From NCBI RefSeq assembly GCF_900107545.1, contig NZ_FNQZ01000001.1, forward strand, positions 1-64,000: a stretch of 64,000 nt of DNA. Direction: 5' to 3'. Below the pieces are notes generated by a model that was not told where the DNA came from, ran no database searches, and saw nothing but the letters and a program-made list of their open reading frames with translations. This stretch comes from Pseudobutyrivibrio sp. ACV-2. GTDB taxonomy: Bacteria > Bacillota > Clostridia > Lachnospirales > Lachnospiraceae. A program made the translations under genes and the position numbers. Positions 25,531 through 34,182 of this stretch are shown piece by piece (position 1 is the stretch's first letter; the number at the start of each line of letters is the position of its first letter).

Positions 25531-25785
25531 TTGAAGTACATTGTAAAGAAAATCCAGGAAGCAGATTTCGGATGTGAAGAACGTCCAGAAGGATATACAC
25601 CACAAGTTGTCATCAGACTTCGTGATGAGGCTGGCCATGAAATAGAGATGGAAGTTGCAGATGCAGATCTTTATGCAAATGACATTAACGAAGCTGACTG
25701 GGTTTATTTTGATAAGGATAATCAGATTTATAAGGAAGTACATTTAATAAATGAATTTTTATTTGACAAGAAATTCAAGAAATAA
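25531..25785 (+). CDS. Small hypothetical protein
   Basis: The start chosen is TTG 25531, 5-6 nt after GGGAGAG, giving MKYIVKKIQEADFGC; an ATG at 25516 lacks a good ribosome site. The 84-aa product is a mixed alpha/beta soluble protein with GYTPQVVIRL and a GHEIEMEV strand, then acidic loops. I recall similar short proteins in Clostridia without function. A strong terminator follows 19 bp downstream. Confidence 0.6.
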   Translation: MKYIVKKIQEADFGCEERPEGYTPQVVIRLRDEAGHEIEMEVADADLYANDINEADWVYFDKDNQIYKEVHLINEFLFDKKFKK

Positions 25786-25804
25786 CTTATCAGAAGGAAA
25801 TGTG

Positions 25805-25847
25805 AAAAGGCGTAAACCTAATGTTTTGAAATAAGGTTTCGCCTTTT
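25805..25847 (+). terminator. Terminator ending the small-gene patchwork
   Basis: AAAAGGCG-T-AAACCT pairs with AGGTTT-CGCCTTTT through 14 bp with one bulged base. It separates the accessory genes from the two-component system. The rest of 25848-25984 holds only AT-rich promoter-like sequence, including TTGACA at 25911. Confidence 0.7.
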
Positions 25848-25984
25848 CAGCTGAGTTATGTTTATCAATCGTTTAGCATCATATCACGAATTTTTTATTT
25901 TTAACCTATTTTGACATAATATGTTGATTTGTTTACATAAATGGTATATTTTCAGATAAACATATTTGAAAGGACTTCAGATTC

Positions 25985-26698
25985 ATGCTTAGAATTGCAA
26001 TAGTTGAAGATGAAAAGGAATGTCAGGCAAGCTTGATAGAACAGCTGTCACGATATGAAAAGGAGCATTCAGATAATTTCATAGTACGTACTTTTTTTGA
26101 TGGTATAGATATTTTAGACGACTATACTTCAGAATATGATTTGATTTTTTTAGATATTCATATGAAGCATCAGGATGGTATGACTACTGCTAAAAAAATT
26201 CGCATGTTGGATAGTAGTGTAATTATTGTATTTATCACAGCTCTAGCCCAATATGCCATAGAGGGGTACAAGGTTAATGCTCTTGATTTCATTTTAAAGC
26301 CGGTGGTTTATGAGCAGTTCGAAGGAACAATGGATAAAGTTCTAAAGACAGCTGATAAGTATCGAAAAAGTAAAGAGCTGATTGTGTCCGATGATGGTAG
26401 CAAAAGAAAAATAGATACTGATGATATTTATTATATAGAGGTAGTTGGTCACATTATTGTAATTCACAGTAAATCAGGGGTTTTTGAAACTAGAAGCAAA
26501 TCCCTAAAAGCCATCGCTGATGATTTAAAAGAATATGGCTTTATACAAAGTGGTCAGTCACATTTGATTAATCTTAAATTCGTAGACAAGATAAAGGGGG
26601 ATGTAGTTACGGTAGCAGGAGAGGAATTGTTTCTAAGCAGAAGCCGTAAAAAAGAATTTATTGCTGCATTTGGTGACTATGTAGGAATGGAGATATAG
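25985..26698 (+). CDS. LytTR-family response regulator
   Basis: This 237-aa protein has an N-terminal receiver domain (IAIVEDE acidic pocket, phosphoacceptor Asp57 in LIFLDIH, Lys in FILKPV) and a C-terminal LytTR DNA-binding domain from about residue 130 (IDTDDIYYIEV, then FIQSGQSHLINLKFV). This is the AgrA/VirR type, which often controls peptides, adhesins or carbohydrate functions. It lies one base before the GHKL kinase gene, its obvious partner. A target is not evident, though the GH3 gene starts 120 bp after the kinase. Confidence 0.9.
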   Translation: MLRIAIVEDEKECQASLIEQLSRYEKEHSDNFIVRTFFDGIDILDDYTSEYDLIFLDIHMKHQDGMTTAKKIRMLDSSVIIVFITALAQYAIEGYKVNALDFILKPVVYEQFEGTMDKVLKTADKYRKSKELIVSDDGSKRKIDTDDIYYIEVVGHIIVIHSKSGVFETRSKSLKAIADDLKEYGFIQSGQSHLINLKFVDKIKGDVVTVAGEELFLSRSRKKEFIAAFGDYVGMEI

Positions 26699-26699
26699 A

Positions 26700-27998
26700 A
26701 TGAATACTACATTTAACATTGGTTATTTACTGGAAATGCTCTTGCCAGTGCTTGGAATATGCATTGTTTTAAACAAACATAAACATCCCATTCTAAAAGG
26801 TGCATTGTGTGTGGCTATTGGTTTGATTGTTGACATGGCTATAATCTGGATTTTTAAATTGTTAGGCTATGAGGGGTCGGAATTTTCGGATGTAAATTCT
26901 ATGTCAAATTATTTTGTACTGTTAATTTGGTTTATGGCAATTTGGCTTATTGTGATAATAGGAATTTATATTGTCTTTGAAGTGACATTCCAGGAAGCAC
27001 TTTATCTGTTTGCAGTCAGTTATGCCATAGAACATATTTTTTACTGTATCAGAGAATTGGTAAGCTTTGCATCGGGGAGCAATATTTCTGACAATCATCC
27101 AGTTTTATATTCTATTTGCTTAATTGCTTCATTCCTTTTGGCGTATTTATGGTTCGCTAAAAAAACTGTTATGAACGGAAAATATCTAATAGAGACTCTT
27201 TCAGCAACTGGTGCAACAGTCATTATTTTGATTGTGGTATGGTTTTTTAGTCTGGTGGCAAGCTTTAATAATATAGGTCATATTCACGCCATTTATGCAA
27301 TTCTTTCATGTCTTTTTATTTTAATAAATCAAAGGGCTCAGCTTATTAATGAAAACGAAAAGCAGAAATTTAAAATAAAGGAACAGCTGTGGAAGGATAC
27401 GCAGATTCGTTATCAATTTTCAAAAGATGCCATGGCTGTTGTAAATCAGCATTACCATGACATGAAGCATCAGATAAATGCTTTGGCTAGTATGGAAAAT
27501 GATGAAAAACGAAGAGGCATTCTTGCAGAGATGGAAAATGACATAGCTGTATACGATGCTGTGGTGCGTACTGGCAACGAGCTGATAGATACAGTTTTAA
27601 CTGAGAAAAAACTGATTTGTCATAGCAAGGATATTCAAATGAGCTGTATTGCTGATGGCATGCAACTTAAATTTATGGACGAGATCGATTTGTATACGCT
27701 GCTGGGCAATGCCTTAGATAATGCTATCGAGGCGAATGAAAAAATATCAGAAGCCTCCAAAAGATGGATATCCATTCAGATTCAAAATAAAAAGGGCATA
27801 GTACTTGTTGAGATAATAAATCCATTTACTGGAACTATAAAAATGAAAAATGGTATGCCTGTTACATCCAAAACTGATAGGCTTAATCATGGGTATGGCA
27901 CCCAGAGCATAAAAAATATTGTTGAAAAATATAATGGGCAGATGATTATTAAAACTGAAAATGAAAAATATTTACTTAGAATCATTTTTACAGATTAA
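26700..27998 (+). CDS. AgrC-like GHKL sensor kinase
   Basis: This is a 432-aa protein. The first about 215 residues form six or so membrane helices without a large outside domain, as in peptide-sensing AgrC kinases. A linker helix leads to the H box His253-Asp254-Met-Lys-His, then an N box NALDNAIEAN and a G box GYGTQSI of a GHKL ATPase. It pairs with the LytTR regulator. No AgrB or AgrD homologue lies nearby, so the signal is unknown. Confidence 0.88.
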   Translation: MNTTFNIGYLLEMLLPVLGICIVLNKHKHPILKGALCVAIGLIVDMAIIWIFKLLGYEGSEFSDVNSMSNYFVLLIWFMAIWLIVIIGIYIVFEVTFQEALYLFAVSYAIEHIFYCIRELVSFASGSNISDNHPVLYSICLIASFLLAYLWFAKKTVMNGKYLIETLSATGATVIILIVVWFFSLVASFNNIGHIHAIYAILSCLFILINQRAQLINENEKQKFKIKEQLWKDTQIRYQFSKDAMAVVNQHYHDMKHQINALASMENDEKRRGILAEMENDIAVYDAVVRTGNELIDTVLTEKKLICHSKDIQMSCIADGMQLKFMDEIDLYTLLGNALDNAIEANEKISEASKRWISIQIQNKKGIVLVEIINPFTGTIKMKNGMPVTSKTDRLNHGYGTQSIKNIVEKYNGQMIIKTENEKYLLRIIFTD

Positions 27999-28022
27999 TA
28001 TGCCAAATATGTCAAAAAATAT

Positions 28023-28050
28023 GCAGGCTAGGACAAAGCCTGCTTTTTTT
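28023..28050 (+). terminator. Terminator after the sensor kinase
   Basis: GCAGGCT (28023-28029) pairs with AGCCTGC (28037-28043), followed by seven T. The GH3 gene is therefore probably transcribed from its own promoter. Confidence 0.8.
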
Positions 28051-28118
28051 AAAGCTAATTTGCTATTCTCTGAATAGGTTATAAATCAGGGCGATTGCCT
28101 TAGAAAAGGAGAATGTAA

Positions 28119-31100
28119 ATGAGCAAAACAAGGAAAATTGTAGGAACAGTTATCCGCTCTGTATTAATTATCGTATTTACGGTAATTATCGCTGCGGTTA
28201 ACATCATTCTGCCTAACTATACACGAATGGCAGACAGTATGGTGGGTGGCTTTAACACCAAAATTGATAATTCAGATATTGATACTACAGGACTGGATCT
28301 TCAGTACAACAAGGCTGATTATGATGCAAATTCTATCAAACCAACAGAGGCAAAGCTTCATCAGCAAATTGCCGATGAAGGCACAATTCTGCTTGAAAAT
28401 GAGGATGGATTTTTGCCAAAAACTGCTGACGCAACATTTAGTTTTTTTAGTGTAAATTCAGCAACAGTTACAGCTAATGACAGTATGATGGGCGGAAGAA
28501 GTCTTTCTCAGATTTTTGATGGTGCAAATGTGTCATTAAACAAAACTCTTTATGAATTCTACGGTGAACAGACTGAAAGCTATGGCTTAGGAAAGGGATC
28601 TATTTCTTATGGTGATGAAGAGGACTTTTCAATTAATGAGGTTCCATTATCAGCATTAAAAGAAAACACTGAAGTTATGAATTCTCTAAAGGATACTGTA
28701 CCAGTATATTTCTTAAAGAGAGTGGCTGGCGAGGGACGAGATATGCCTCGCTCGATGTACAATCATGCTAAAACTGATGAGGATAAGACAAAGACATATC
28801 TAGAGCCAGATAGTACAGAGCTTGAAATTATTTCATACTTAAATGACAACTTCGACGGAGTAGTTTTAGTTTCAAACTCAAATGCGGCACTGGATTTGGA
28901 TTTTATAAAGGATTATCAAAATATTAAGGCTGTAATTTCGGCAACAGCAATAGAAGCTTTACCATATATTCTCACTGGTCAGGTAAATCCATCAGGTAGA
29001 ACAGTAGACACCTTTGCAGCAAACCCTCTTGAGTCACCAGCAGCTCAAAACTTTGGTGATTATCAGTATAGTGATGCCAACGGAGAACTCACAAAATACA
29101 ATTATGTTACATATGAAGAAGGTATCTATGTAGGTTACAAATACTACGAAACCAGATATGAGGATGTAGTTTTAGAGCGCGCAAACGCAGGTGATTTTGA
29201 TTATGACTCTGAGGTAGTCTATCCATTTGGATATGGTTTGTCTTATACAACATTTGAATGGTCAGATATGAAGACAAGCTGGGATGGTGATGAATGTAAC
29301 GTTCAGATTACAGTAACAAACACAGGTGATGTTGCAGGTAAAGACGTTGTAGAAATATATGCACAAAGCCCATACACAGAATATGATATTGAAAATGGTG
29401 TTGAAAAGGCTTCTGTAGAACTTGTAGCCTATGACAAAACAAAAGAGCTTGAGCCTGGTCAGTCACAGAGCCTTACCCTTAAGTTTGATAAATCTCAGTT
29501 AAAGGCTTATGACGCAAACAATGCAAAGACTTATATTTTTGACGCAGGAGATTATTACATTACTGCAGCAAAAGATGCACATGAGGCAGTTAAAAATATT
29601 ATTGATGTAAAAAGTCAGGCAGTTAATTCAGAAGCAGTTGAAGCTCAAATTGCAGAGAAACCAGAGATAACATCTGATTTTGTAGCTGTATACACACCTG
29701 ATATTACAGAGGTTGATGTAGTAACTTATTCAAAGGATAGCTACTCAGGCGAAAAAATAACAAATCAGTTAGATGATGCTAGAGGAGATGCCACATATCT
29801 TAGCAGAAATGATTGGGTTGGAACCTTCCCAACACATGATGGAAAAGCAAGCACTCAGATAAGTACCTGGGGCAATGAAATTAATGGTGATGATGGCAAG
29901 TCATATACTTTTACAAAGGAAGCCTCAGACGAACTTATAGCACAGCTTGATAGCTTCGATTCTGGTTCACCAGTTGATCCAGCTACACTTTCAGACACAA
30001 AAATTGTCTATGGAGCAGACAATGGACTTAAGTTAATTGATATGCGTGGACTTGATTTTGATGATCCTCTTTGGGACGATTTGCTCGATGAACTTACAGC
30101 AGAGGAAATCTACAACGCAATCGGCGTCAGTGGTTATGGCATTGAATATATCAAATCTATAGAAAAGCCATTTAACATTGATGCGGATACAGCTGCAGGA
30201 CTTATTTATGGTGGTACAAGTGCTATGTTTCCTAATGCCATGACTCTTGCACAGTGCTGGAATCCATCCCTTGCTCTAGAGTTTGGTACTATGATAGGAA
30301 ATGAAGGCTTAATAGGCGGTGCTGATGGCTGGTATGCTCCATCCATGAACATCCATCGCACTCCATTCTCAGGTAGAAACGGTGAATATTATTCTGAGGA
30401 TGCATTCCTTTCAGGAACTGTAGCTTCAAACGCAGTGCAGGGTGCAGCATCAAAAGGTATGTACACTTACATCAAACATTTTGCATTTAACGACCAGGAG
30501 AACCATCGTGGTGATAGAGATGGTCAGTTTAGTATAGCCACATGGCTTAACGAGCAGAGTGCACGTGAAATATATCTTGTTCCATTTGAGATGTGCATGA
30601 AATCTGGTGATGTAACTCTTAACTATGTAGAAAAGCAAGATGATGGAACCTATGCCAATGCATCTAAGGATATCAGAGCTTCACAGGCTGTTATGACATC
30701 ATTTAACAGAGTTGGTGCTACATGGGCAGGTGGAGATTACGGTCTTATTACAGGTATTCTTAGAAATGAGTGGGGCTTTGATGGAATTGTTTTAACAGAC
30801 AATGCTAACACAGGAGTATTTATGGATGGCTACCAAATGACAGAGTCTGGTGCTGACATTAAACTGACATCACTTCCATCAGCTGCAAGATATAATTTTG
30901 ATAAAAACGATCCTGCAACATACTATTATGCAAGACAGGCAATGCACCGCATGCTTTATATAATAGCAAACTCAAAGGCCATGAATGGTGCAATGCCAGG
31001 CAGCCATATTATAGATGGCACAAGACTCACAACTCATCTTATGAGAATTGTTACAGTAGTATTTTTACTTTTAATCATTCTTGAAATATACAAGATATTT

Positions 31101-31184
31101 AGACTCTTCAAGCCTACTGCAAAAAAGCTGGCAAAGCTTCAGGCCAAGGCTGAAAAGAAGGCGGCAAAAAAGGCTGCAAAATAA
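28119..31184 (+). CDS. GH3 beta-glycosidase, swapped domain order, two membrane anchors
   Basis: This 1021-aa protein starts at an ATG after AAAAGGAG. A membrane helix at about 9-30 comes first. Then follow the GH3 C-domain (EGTILLENEDGFLP), its second part (NPSGRTVDTF, YPFGYGLSYTTFEW), a fibronectin-III-like domain, and only then the catalytic TIM-barrel domain. The nucleophile Asp894 lies in GIVLTDNA and the substrate-binding KHFAFNDQE stretch precedes it. A second membrane helix near 975-995 is followed by a Lys/Ala-rich tail. The usual GH3 order is barrel first; the reversed order is known from rumen bacteria. The enzyme would sit on the outer face of the membrane and trim beta-linked oligosaccharides. 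Confidence 0.88.
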   Translation: MSKTRKIVGTVIRSVLIIVFTVIIAAVNIILPNYTRMADSMVGGFNTKIDNSDIDTTGLDLQYNKADYDANSIKPTEAKLHQQIADEGTILLENEDGFLPKTADATFSFFSVNSATVTANDSMMGGRSLSQIFDGANVSLNKTLYEFYGEQTESYGLGKGSISYGDEEDFSINEVPLSALKENTEVMNSLKDTVPVYFLKRVAGEGRDMPRSMYNHAKTDEDKTKTYLEPDSTELEIISYLNDNFDGVVLVSNSNAALDLDFIKDYQNIKAVISATAIEALPYILTGQVNPSGRTVDTFAANPLESPAAQNFGDYQYSDANGELTKYNYVTYEEGIYVGYKYYETRYEDVVLERANAGDFDYDSEVVYPFGYGLSYTTFEWSDMKTSWDGDECNVQITVTNTGDVAGKDVVEIYAQSPYTEYDIENGVEKASVELVAYDKTKELEPGQSQSLTLKFDKSQLKAYDANNAKTYIFDAGDYYITAAKDAHEAVKNIIDVKSQAVNSEAVEAQIAEKPEITSDFVAVYTPDITEVDVVTYSKDSYSGEKITNQLDDARGDATYLSRNDWVGTFPTHDGKASTQISTWGNEINGDDGKSYTFTKEASDELIAQLDSFDSGSPVDPATLSDTKIVYGADNGLKLIDMRGLDFDDPLWDDLLDELTAEEIYNAIGVSGYGIEYIKSIEKPFNIDADTAAGLIYGGTSAMFPNAMTLAQCWNPSLALEFGTMIGNEGLIGGADGWYAPSMNIHRTPFSGRNGEYYSEDAFLSGTVASNAVQGAASKGMYTYIKHFAFNDQENHRGDRDGQFSIATWLNEQSAREIYLVPFEMCMKSGDVTLNYVEKQDDGTYANASKDIRASQAVMTSFNRVGATWAGGDYGLITGILRNEWGFDGIVLTDNANTGVFMDGYQMTESGADIKLTSLPSAARYNFDKNDPATYYYARQAMHRMLYIIANSKAMNGAMPGSHIIDGTRLTTHLMRIVTVVFLLLIILEIYKIFRLFKPTAKKLAKLQAKAEKKAAKKAAK

Positions 31185-31207
31185 ATAAAATAAGGTAATA
31201 AATTACG

Positions 31208-31230
31208 AGGCAGTGGATTTTCCGCTGCCT
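31208..31230 (+). terminator. Hairpin after the GH3 gene
   Basis: AGGCAGTGGA pairs with TCCGCTGCCT with one G-U pair around two T residues. Confidence 0.55.
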
Positions 31231-31282
31231 ATAAATTATACGTATAGATATGTTACTCTACTAAAATAATTGATTTTATCAG

Positions 31283-31303
31283 GGCAGGAGAAATCATCCT
31301 GCC
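31283..31303. terminator. Terminator hairpin at the end of the minus-strand cluster
   Basis: GGCAGGA (31283-31289) pairs with TCCTGCC (31297-31303), 7 bp before the stop of the convergent exonuclease gene. It may serve both strands. Confidence 0.5.
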
Positions 31304-31309
31304 TTAAAT

Positions 31310-31843
31310 TTATTTAAAAGAACAAGTTCTGATAGCACCCTTTATATACCCACCATCCTGAAAATATCTCAAAAGAATTTCAGCGCAGGCATGGCTATCG
31401 CTGTCTGCCTGATGGTGGTTTAATTCTATTCCGTAGTAGTCGCATAAATCATTTAGTTTGTGACTGATGCCGGGGAGTAATTGTCGGCCCATTAAGACTG
31501 TGCAGACGTATCTAGCGTATGGCTTCCATTCGATATTGTAGTCCTTTAAGCATTTTTTCAGTACATTCATATCAAAGGATGCATTATGAGCCACAAGCAT
31601 GCCACTACTCATAATAGGTTCAATCTGTTCCCATAATTCAGGGAAAGTAGGAGCATTAGCGACCTTGTTTTCATCAATGCCTGTCAGTTTCACATTGAAA
31701 TAATCAAAATGAGTCTCTGGGTTAACCAGGGAGAAGAATTCTTCGACAATATGATCATCTTCAATAACGCTAATACCGATAGCGCTCATACGGTTGTTAC
31801 TTCTATTAGGCGTTTCTACATCAAAAACTACAAATCTGGACAT
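31310..31843 (-). CDS. DnaQ-like DEDDh 3'-5' exonuclease
   Basis: This 177-aa protein starts at an ATG after GGGGAGGATT. All exonuclease motifs are visible: FVVFDVET (the DxE pair), HNASFDMNVL (second Asp) and HHQADSDSHACAE (His and last Asp). It is the size of the DNA polymerase III epsilon domain and lacks a polymerase or helicase fusion. It is the last gene of a minus-strand set headed by a Y-family polymerase, which suggests a role in damage repair or end trimming. Confidence 0.9.
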   Translation of the reverse strand: MSRFVVFDVETPNRSNNRMSAIGISVIEDDHIVEEFFSLVNPETHFDYFNVKLTGIDENKVANAPTFPELWEQIEPIMSSGMLVAHNASFDMNVLKKCLKDYNIEWKPYARYVCTVLMGRQLLPGISHKLNDLCDYYGIELNHHQADSDSHACAEILLRYFQDGGYIKGAIRTCSFK

Positions 31844-31871
31844 ATTAAAATCCTCCCCATAACTTAGTCTA

Positions 31872-32159
31872 TTAATCCATCCCTAATAGCCAAAGATGAC
31901 CTTCTGGCTGAAAATAGAGACGTACTAATTGAAGCTTATCATCTATAGTAATTTGGCATTCAAATACAACGGTGCTGAACGTGACAAATATATCATCAAC
32001 AGTTGTGTATGTTCCCTTTTTAATTATTTGTCGATATCCTTTAATTGAAAATGCCTCTGGTTTGCCAGCGGCATTTATCATTTGAATACGCATTGGGATG
32101 ATGCTGCCATCATGTTTAAATTGAGCTATAACATCTATTTCATCTAGTACTTTTGGCAT
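31872..32159 (-). CDS. Small hypothetical protein in the Y-polymerase operon
   Basis: This 95-aa protein appears to be mostly beta strands (IDVIAQFKHDGSIIPMRIQM, VVFECQITIDD, LVRLYFQPEG). No family is recognised. It lies 50 bp after the YolD-like gene and 28 bp before the exonuclease gene, all on the minus strand. The start lacks a strong ribosome site. An all-beta C-terminal half of a split YolD-like protein is a possible reading. Confidence 0.6.
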   Translation of the reverse strand: MPKVLDEIDVIAQFKHDGSIIPMRIQMINAAGKPEAFSIKGYRQIIKKGTYTTVDDIFVTFSTVVFECQITIDDKLQLVRLYFQPEGHLWLLGMD

Positions 32160-32209
32160 ATGTTGGTATGGTTGTTATTCTTTCTTAATTTTTTAATTTT
32201 TAGATTTTC

Positions 32210-32437
32210 CTATGGATATTCCTCTGCAGGTACTCGCTCTAAATCAGAATAGTTAGACTCAAATTCTGATTCGGTACTAGCAATTTCTTCATTAAATCCT
32301 TTTAGTGCATCAAAGGGGCTAAAAATCTTAGCACGCCGTGATAAGTCCATAGCAGGATGTTTGATTGAAAAATCATCGTTTGGTTCGTGCTTTGGTTTAC
32401 CTCTTTCATACACTTTTTTGTATCTATCAGTAATCAT
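32210..32437 (-). CDS. YolD-like small protein
   Basis: This is a 75-aa protein. The segment HPAMDLSRRAKIFSPFDALK followed by Gly-Phe matches the conserved HPxMSxxxRAxxFxPFxALxGY pattern at the front of YolD-like proteins, which in Firmicutes accompany UvrX/UmuC-type polymerases and may assist them. YolD proteins are commonly longer (about 110-130 aa) with a beta-rich end; here the end is short and acidic. The last 14 codons recur as a fragment upstream of the SRAP gene at 36606-36649. Confidence 0.75.
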   Translation of the reverse strand: MITDRYKKVYERGKPKHEPNDDFSIKHPAMDLSRRAKIFSPFDALKGFNEEIASTESEFESNYSDLERVPAEEYP

Positions 32438-32501
32438 ATCATTTCATCCAATCTCATAAAATATAGATAGGCAAATTAAAGTTTATGAAATCCTAAAGTT
32501 T

Positions 32502-33929
32502 TTATTTTTTGTGCCCACCAATTTGAAGATTTCTTTCTCTTGTAGTTGCCCCATCTAGAAGGTTAAATCCTTTTAATATTGCGTTTGCTCCGTACTTAGT
32601 TCTTACCTCTAAAAGTGCAGAATGAATAAGTTGCTCCTTGTTAAGTGCTTCATAGTCAGTGAATAGATCCATTTGAAAATAACCACCGTTATTCTGAACA
32701 TTGCAAGCGCATATTCCTAACCTACGAAACAATATTCTATGATCCGTTTTCTTTATTACATCATCCATTACAGCTTGAATTACAAGTTTAGATGCGTTTG
32801 TTGCATTACGTAGGTTTACTGTGCCATTAGAATGAGCTGGATGGAGTCTGCCATACCAATCTATAGCTAATGGACCATCGTAGTGAGGGCAGTATTCAAG
32901 ACTTTTGTAATCGTAGCTTACCCACCAGGTAAATTTTGAAGAAACAAGATTCTTTTTGTACATGTCACAGCATAGGAGATCAATCATTTCTGTTAAAACA
33001 ATACATGCTTCCTCGTATTTGTATGGTCTAGGTAGCACCTGGCCATTAGAAAGAGAGTGGTTGTCTGACTTGTAGTTCTTAATATCATGCATTGTAACAG
33101 GCTCTATTCCCCAGGCGTGATCAATAAGAATTTCTGCATCAATTCCAAATGTTTTATAGAACCATTCTTCATCTATCTGAGACCGCTCGGCAACATCGCC
33201 CATTGTATACATCATATTTTTCTCTAATCGACGAGCTTTTCCATTTCCAATCTGCCAAAAGTCAGTAAGAGGTTTGTGAGGCCATAGTAAAGATTTATAT
33301 GATTCTTCGGTTAGGGCTGCTATGCGAACACCATCCTTATCTGCAGGAGCTTTTTTGGCTACGATATCCATGGCCACCTTTGCCAGATATAGATTTGTTC
33401 CAATGCCAACTGTAGCTGTAATACCAGTTTGTTTGAGAACATCTCTAATCATAGTCAGAGCCATGACGTGAGCTGGACTCTGTTTAGTTAGAATTGCTGC
33501 AGTTTCATACAGATGCAGGTAGGGTGTGCAATCAATGAAGCTCTCGTCGATGCTATAAACATGAATATCCTCTGGTGCAACATATTTTAGAAAAATACCG
33601 TAGATTTTGGCTGATACCTTTTCGTATTCAAGCATACGTGGGACAGCAGTAATATACTTAACAGTGGTGTGGTGAGAACGCTCATATTTTTCGATGGCTC
33701 GTTTGGCTTCGAAAAGTCTGGGTCTACTTGGAACACCTATAGCCTTAAGGGCAGGAGAGACGGCGAGGCAGATGGTTTGATCTGTCCTGGTTCCATCGGC
33801 AACTAAAAGATTTGCTTTAAGTGGATCTAGTCCCCGGGCTACGCATTCCACAGATGCATAGAATGACTTCATATCTATAGCTATGTAGCATTTAGGGAAG
33901 AAAAAATGATTAGACATATCCAGTTGCAT
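32502..33929 (-). CDS. Y-family (UmuC/UvrX-like) translesion DNA polymerase
   Basis: This is a 475-aa protein. The palm motif YIAIDMKSFYASVE holds the first catalytic Asp19. YSIDESFID holds Asp128 and Glu129, completing the metal site. A helix-hairpin-helix-like region (FWQIGNGKARRLEK) and a little-finger domain follow. Such polymerases bypass lesions and are usually SOS-induced. The chosen ATG lies only 2-3 nt after GAGGAGG; an ATG at 33917 is 13 nt away, so the exact start is uncertain. It heads the operon with YolD-like, hypothetical and exonuclease genes. Confidence 0.9.
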   Translation of the reverse strand: MQLDMSNHFFFPKCYIAIDMKSFYASVECVARGLDPLKANLLVADGTRTDQTICLAVSPALKAIGVPSRPRLFEAKRAIEKYERSHHTTVKYITAVPRMLEYEKVSAKIYGIFLKYVAPEDIHVYSIDESFIDCTPYLHLYETAAILTKQSPAHVMALTMIRDVLKQTGITATVGIGTNLYLAKVAMDIVAKKAPADKDGVRIAALTEESYKSLLWPHKPLTDFWQIGNGKARRLEKNMMYTMGDVAERSQIDEEWFYKTFGIDAEILIDHAWGIEPVTMHDIKNYKSDNHSLSNGQVLPRPYKYEEACIVLTEMIDLLCCDMYKKNLVSSKFTWWVSYDYKSLEYCPHYDGPLAIDWYGRLHPAHSNGTVNLRNATNASKLVIQAVMDDVIKKTDHRILFRRLGICACNVQNNGGYFQMDLFTDYEALNKEQLIHSALLEVRTKYGANAILKGFNLLDGATTRERNLQIGGHKK

Positions 33930-33985
33930 TACCTCCTCTCTACATGAACATAGTTTCTCGAAAATATGTTTGTCTTTGTAAAATG

Positions 33986-34037
33986 ATAATACACCCGGAT
34001 ACTTTACGAGTCAATCGAACATCGAAAAAATGTTCGA
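33986..34037 (-). promoter_or_regulatory. Promoter and flanking inverted repeat for the Y-polymerase operon
   Basis: On the minus strand, TTGACT (34014-34009), a 17-bp spacer and TATTAT (33991-33986) form a good promoter. Directly upstream, TCGAACAT and ATGTTCGA (34015-34022 and 34030-34037) form a perfect 8-bp inverted repeat with a 7-bp centre. The half sites resemble the LexA box (GAAC/GTTC) but the spacing is 7 bp too long. A closer LexA-like site, GAAACTATGTTC, lies in the leader at 33941-33952. The promoter closely matches that of the SRAP gene. Confidence 0.6.
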
Positions 34038-34091
34038 AGATATTTCTTGCTGAGGATAGAGACTATATTTTATTGAAAAATTTTTATTTTG

Positions 34092-34118
34092 CCTCAGGTT
34101 TGGCTGAGGACCTTTTTT
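34092..34118. terminator. CCTCAG/CTGAGG hairpin with T-run
   Basis: CCTCAG (34092-34097) pairs with CTGAGG (34104-34109); on the plus strand a run of T follows. It lies about 65 bp after the stop of the minus-strand membrane protein gene and could act in either direction. Confidence 0.4.
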
Positions 34119-34182
34119 TAAATTCAATACGAAGAACGTGCTACGATATTTTTTATCCTTTTCAATTATTACAGCACTGTTT

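Noticed and set aside
25985-27998. An Agr-type quorum-sensing locus
   Set aside because: The kinase and regulator are of the right type, but no AgrB protease or AgrD peptide gene is adjacent. The 60-aa peptides upstream are separated by a terminator and lack an AgrD pattern.
34015-34037. A canonical LexA box
   Set aside because: GAAC and GTTC half sites are 11 bp apart rather than 4. Listed only as an inverted repeat with LexA-like half sites.
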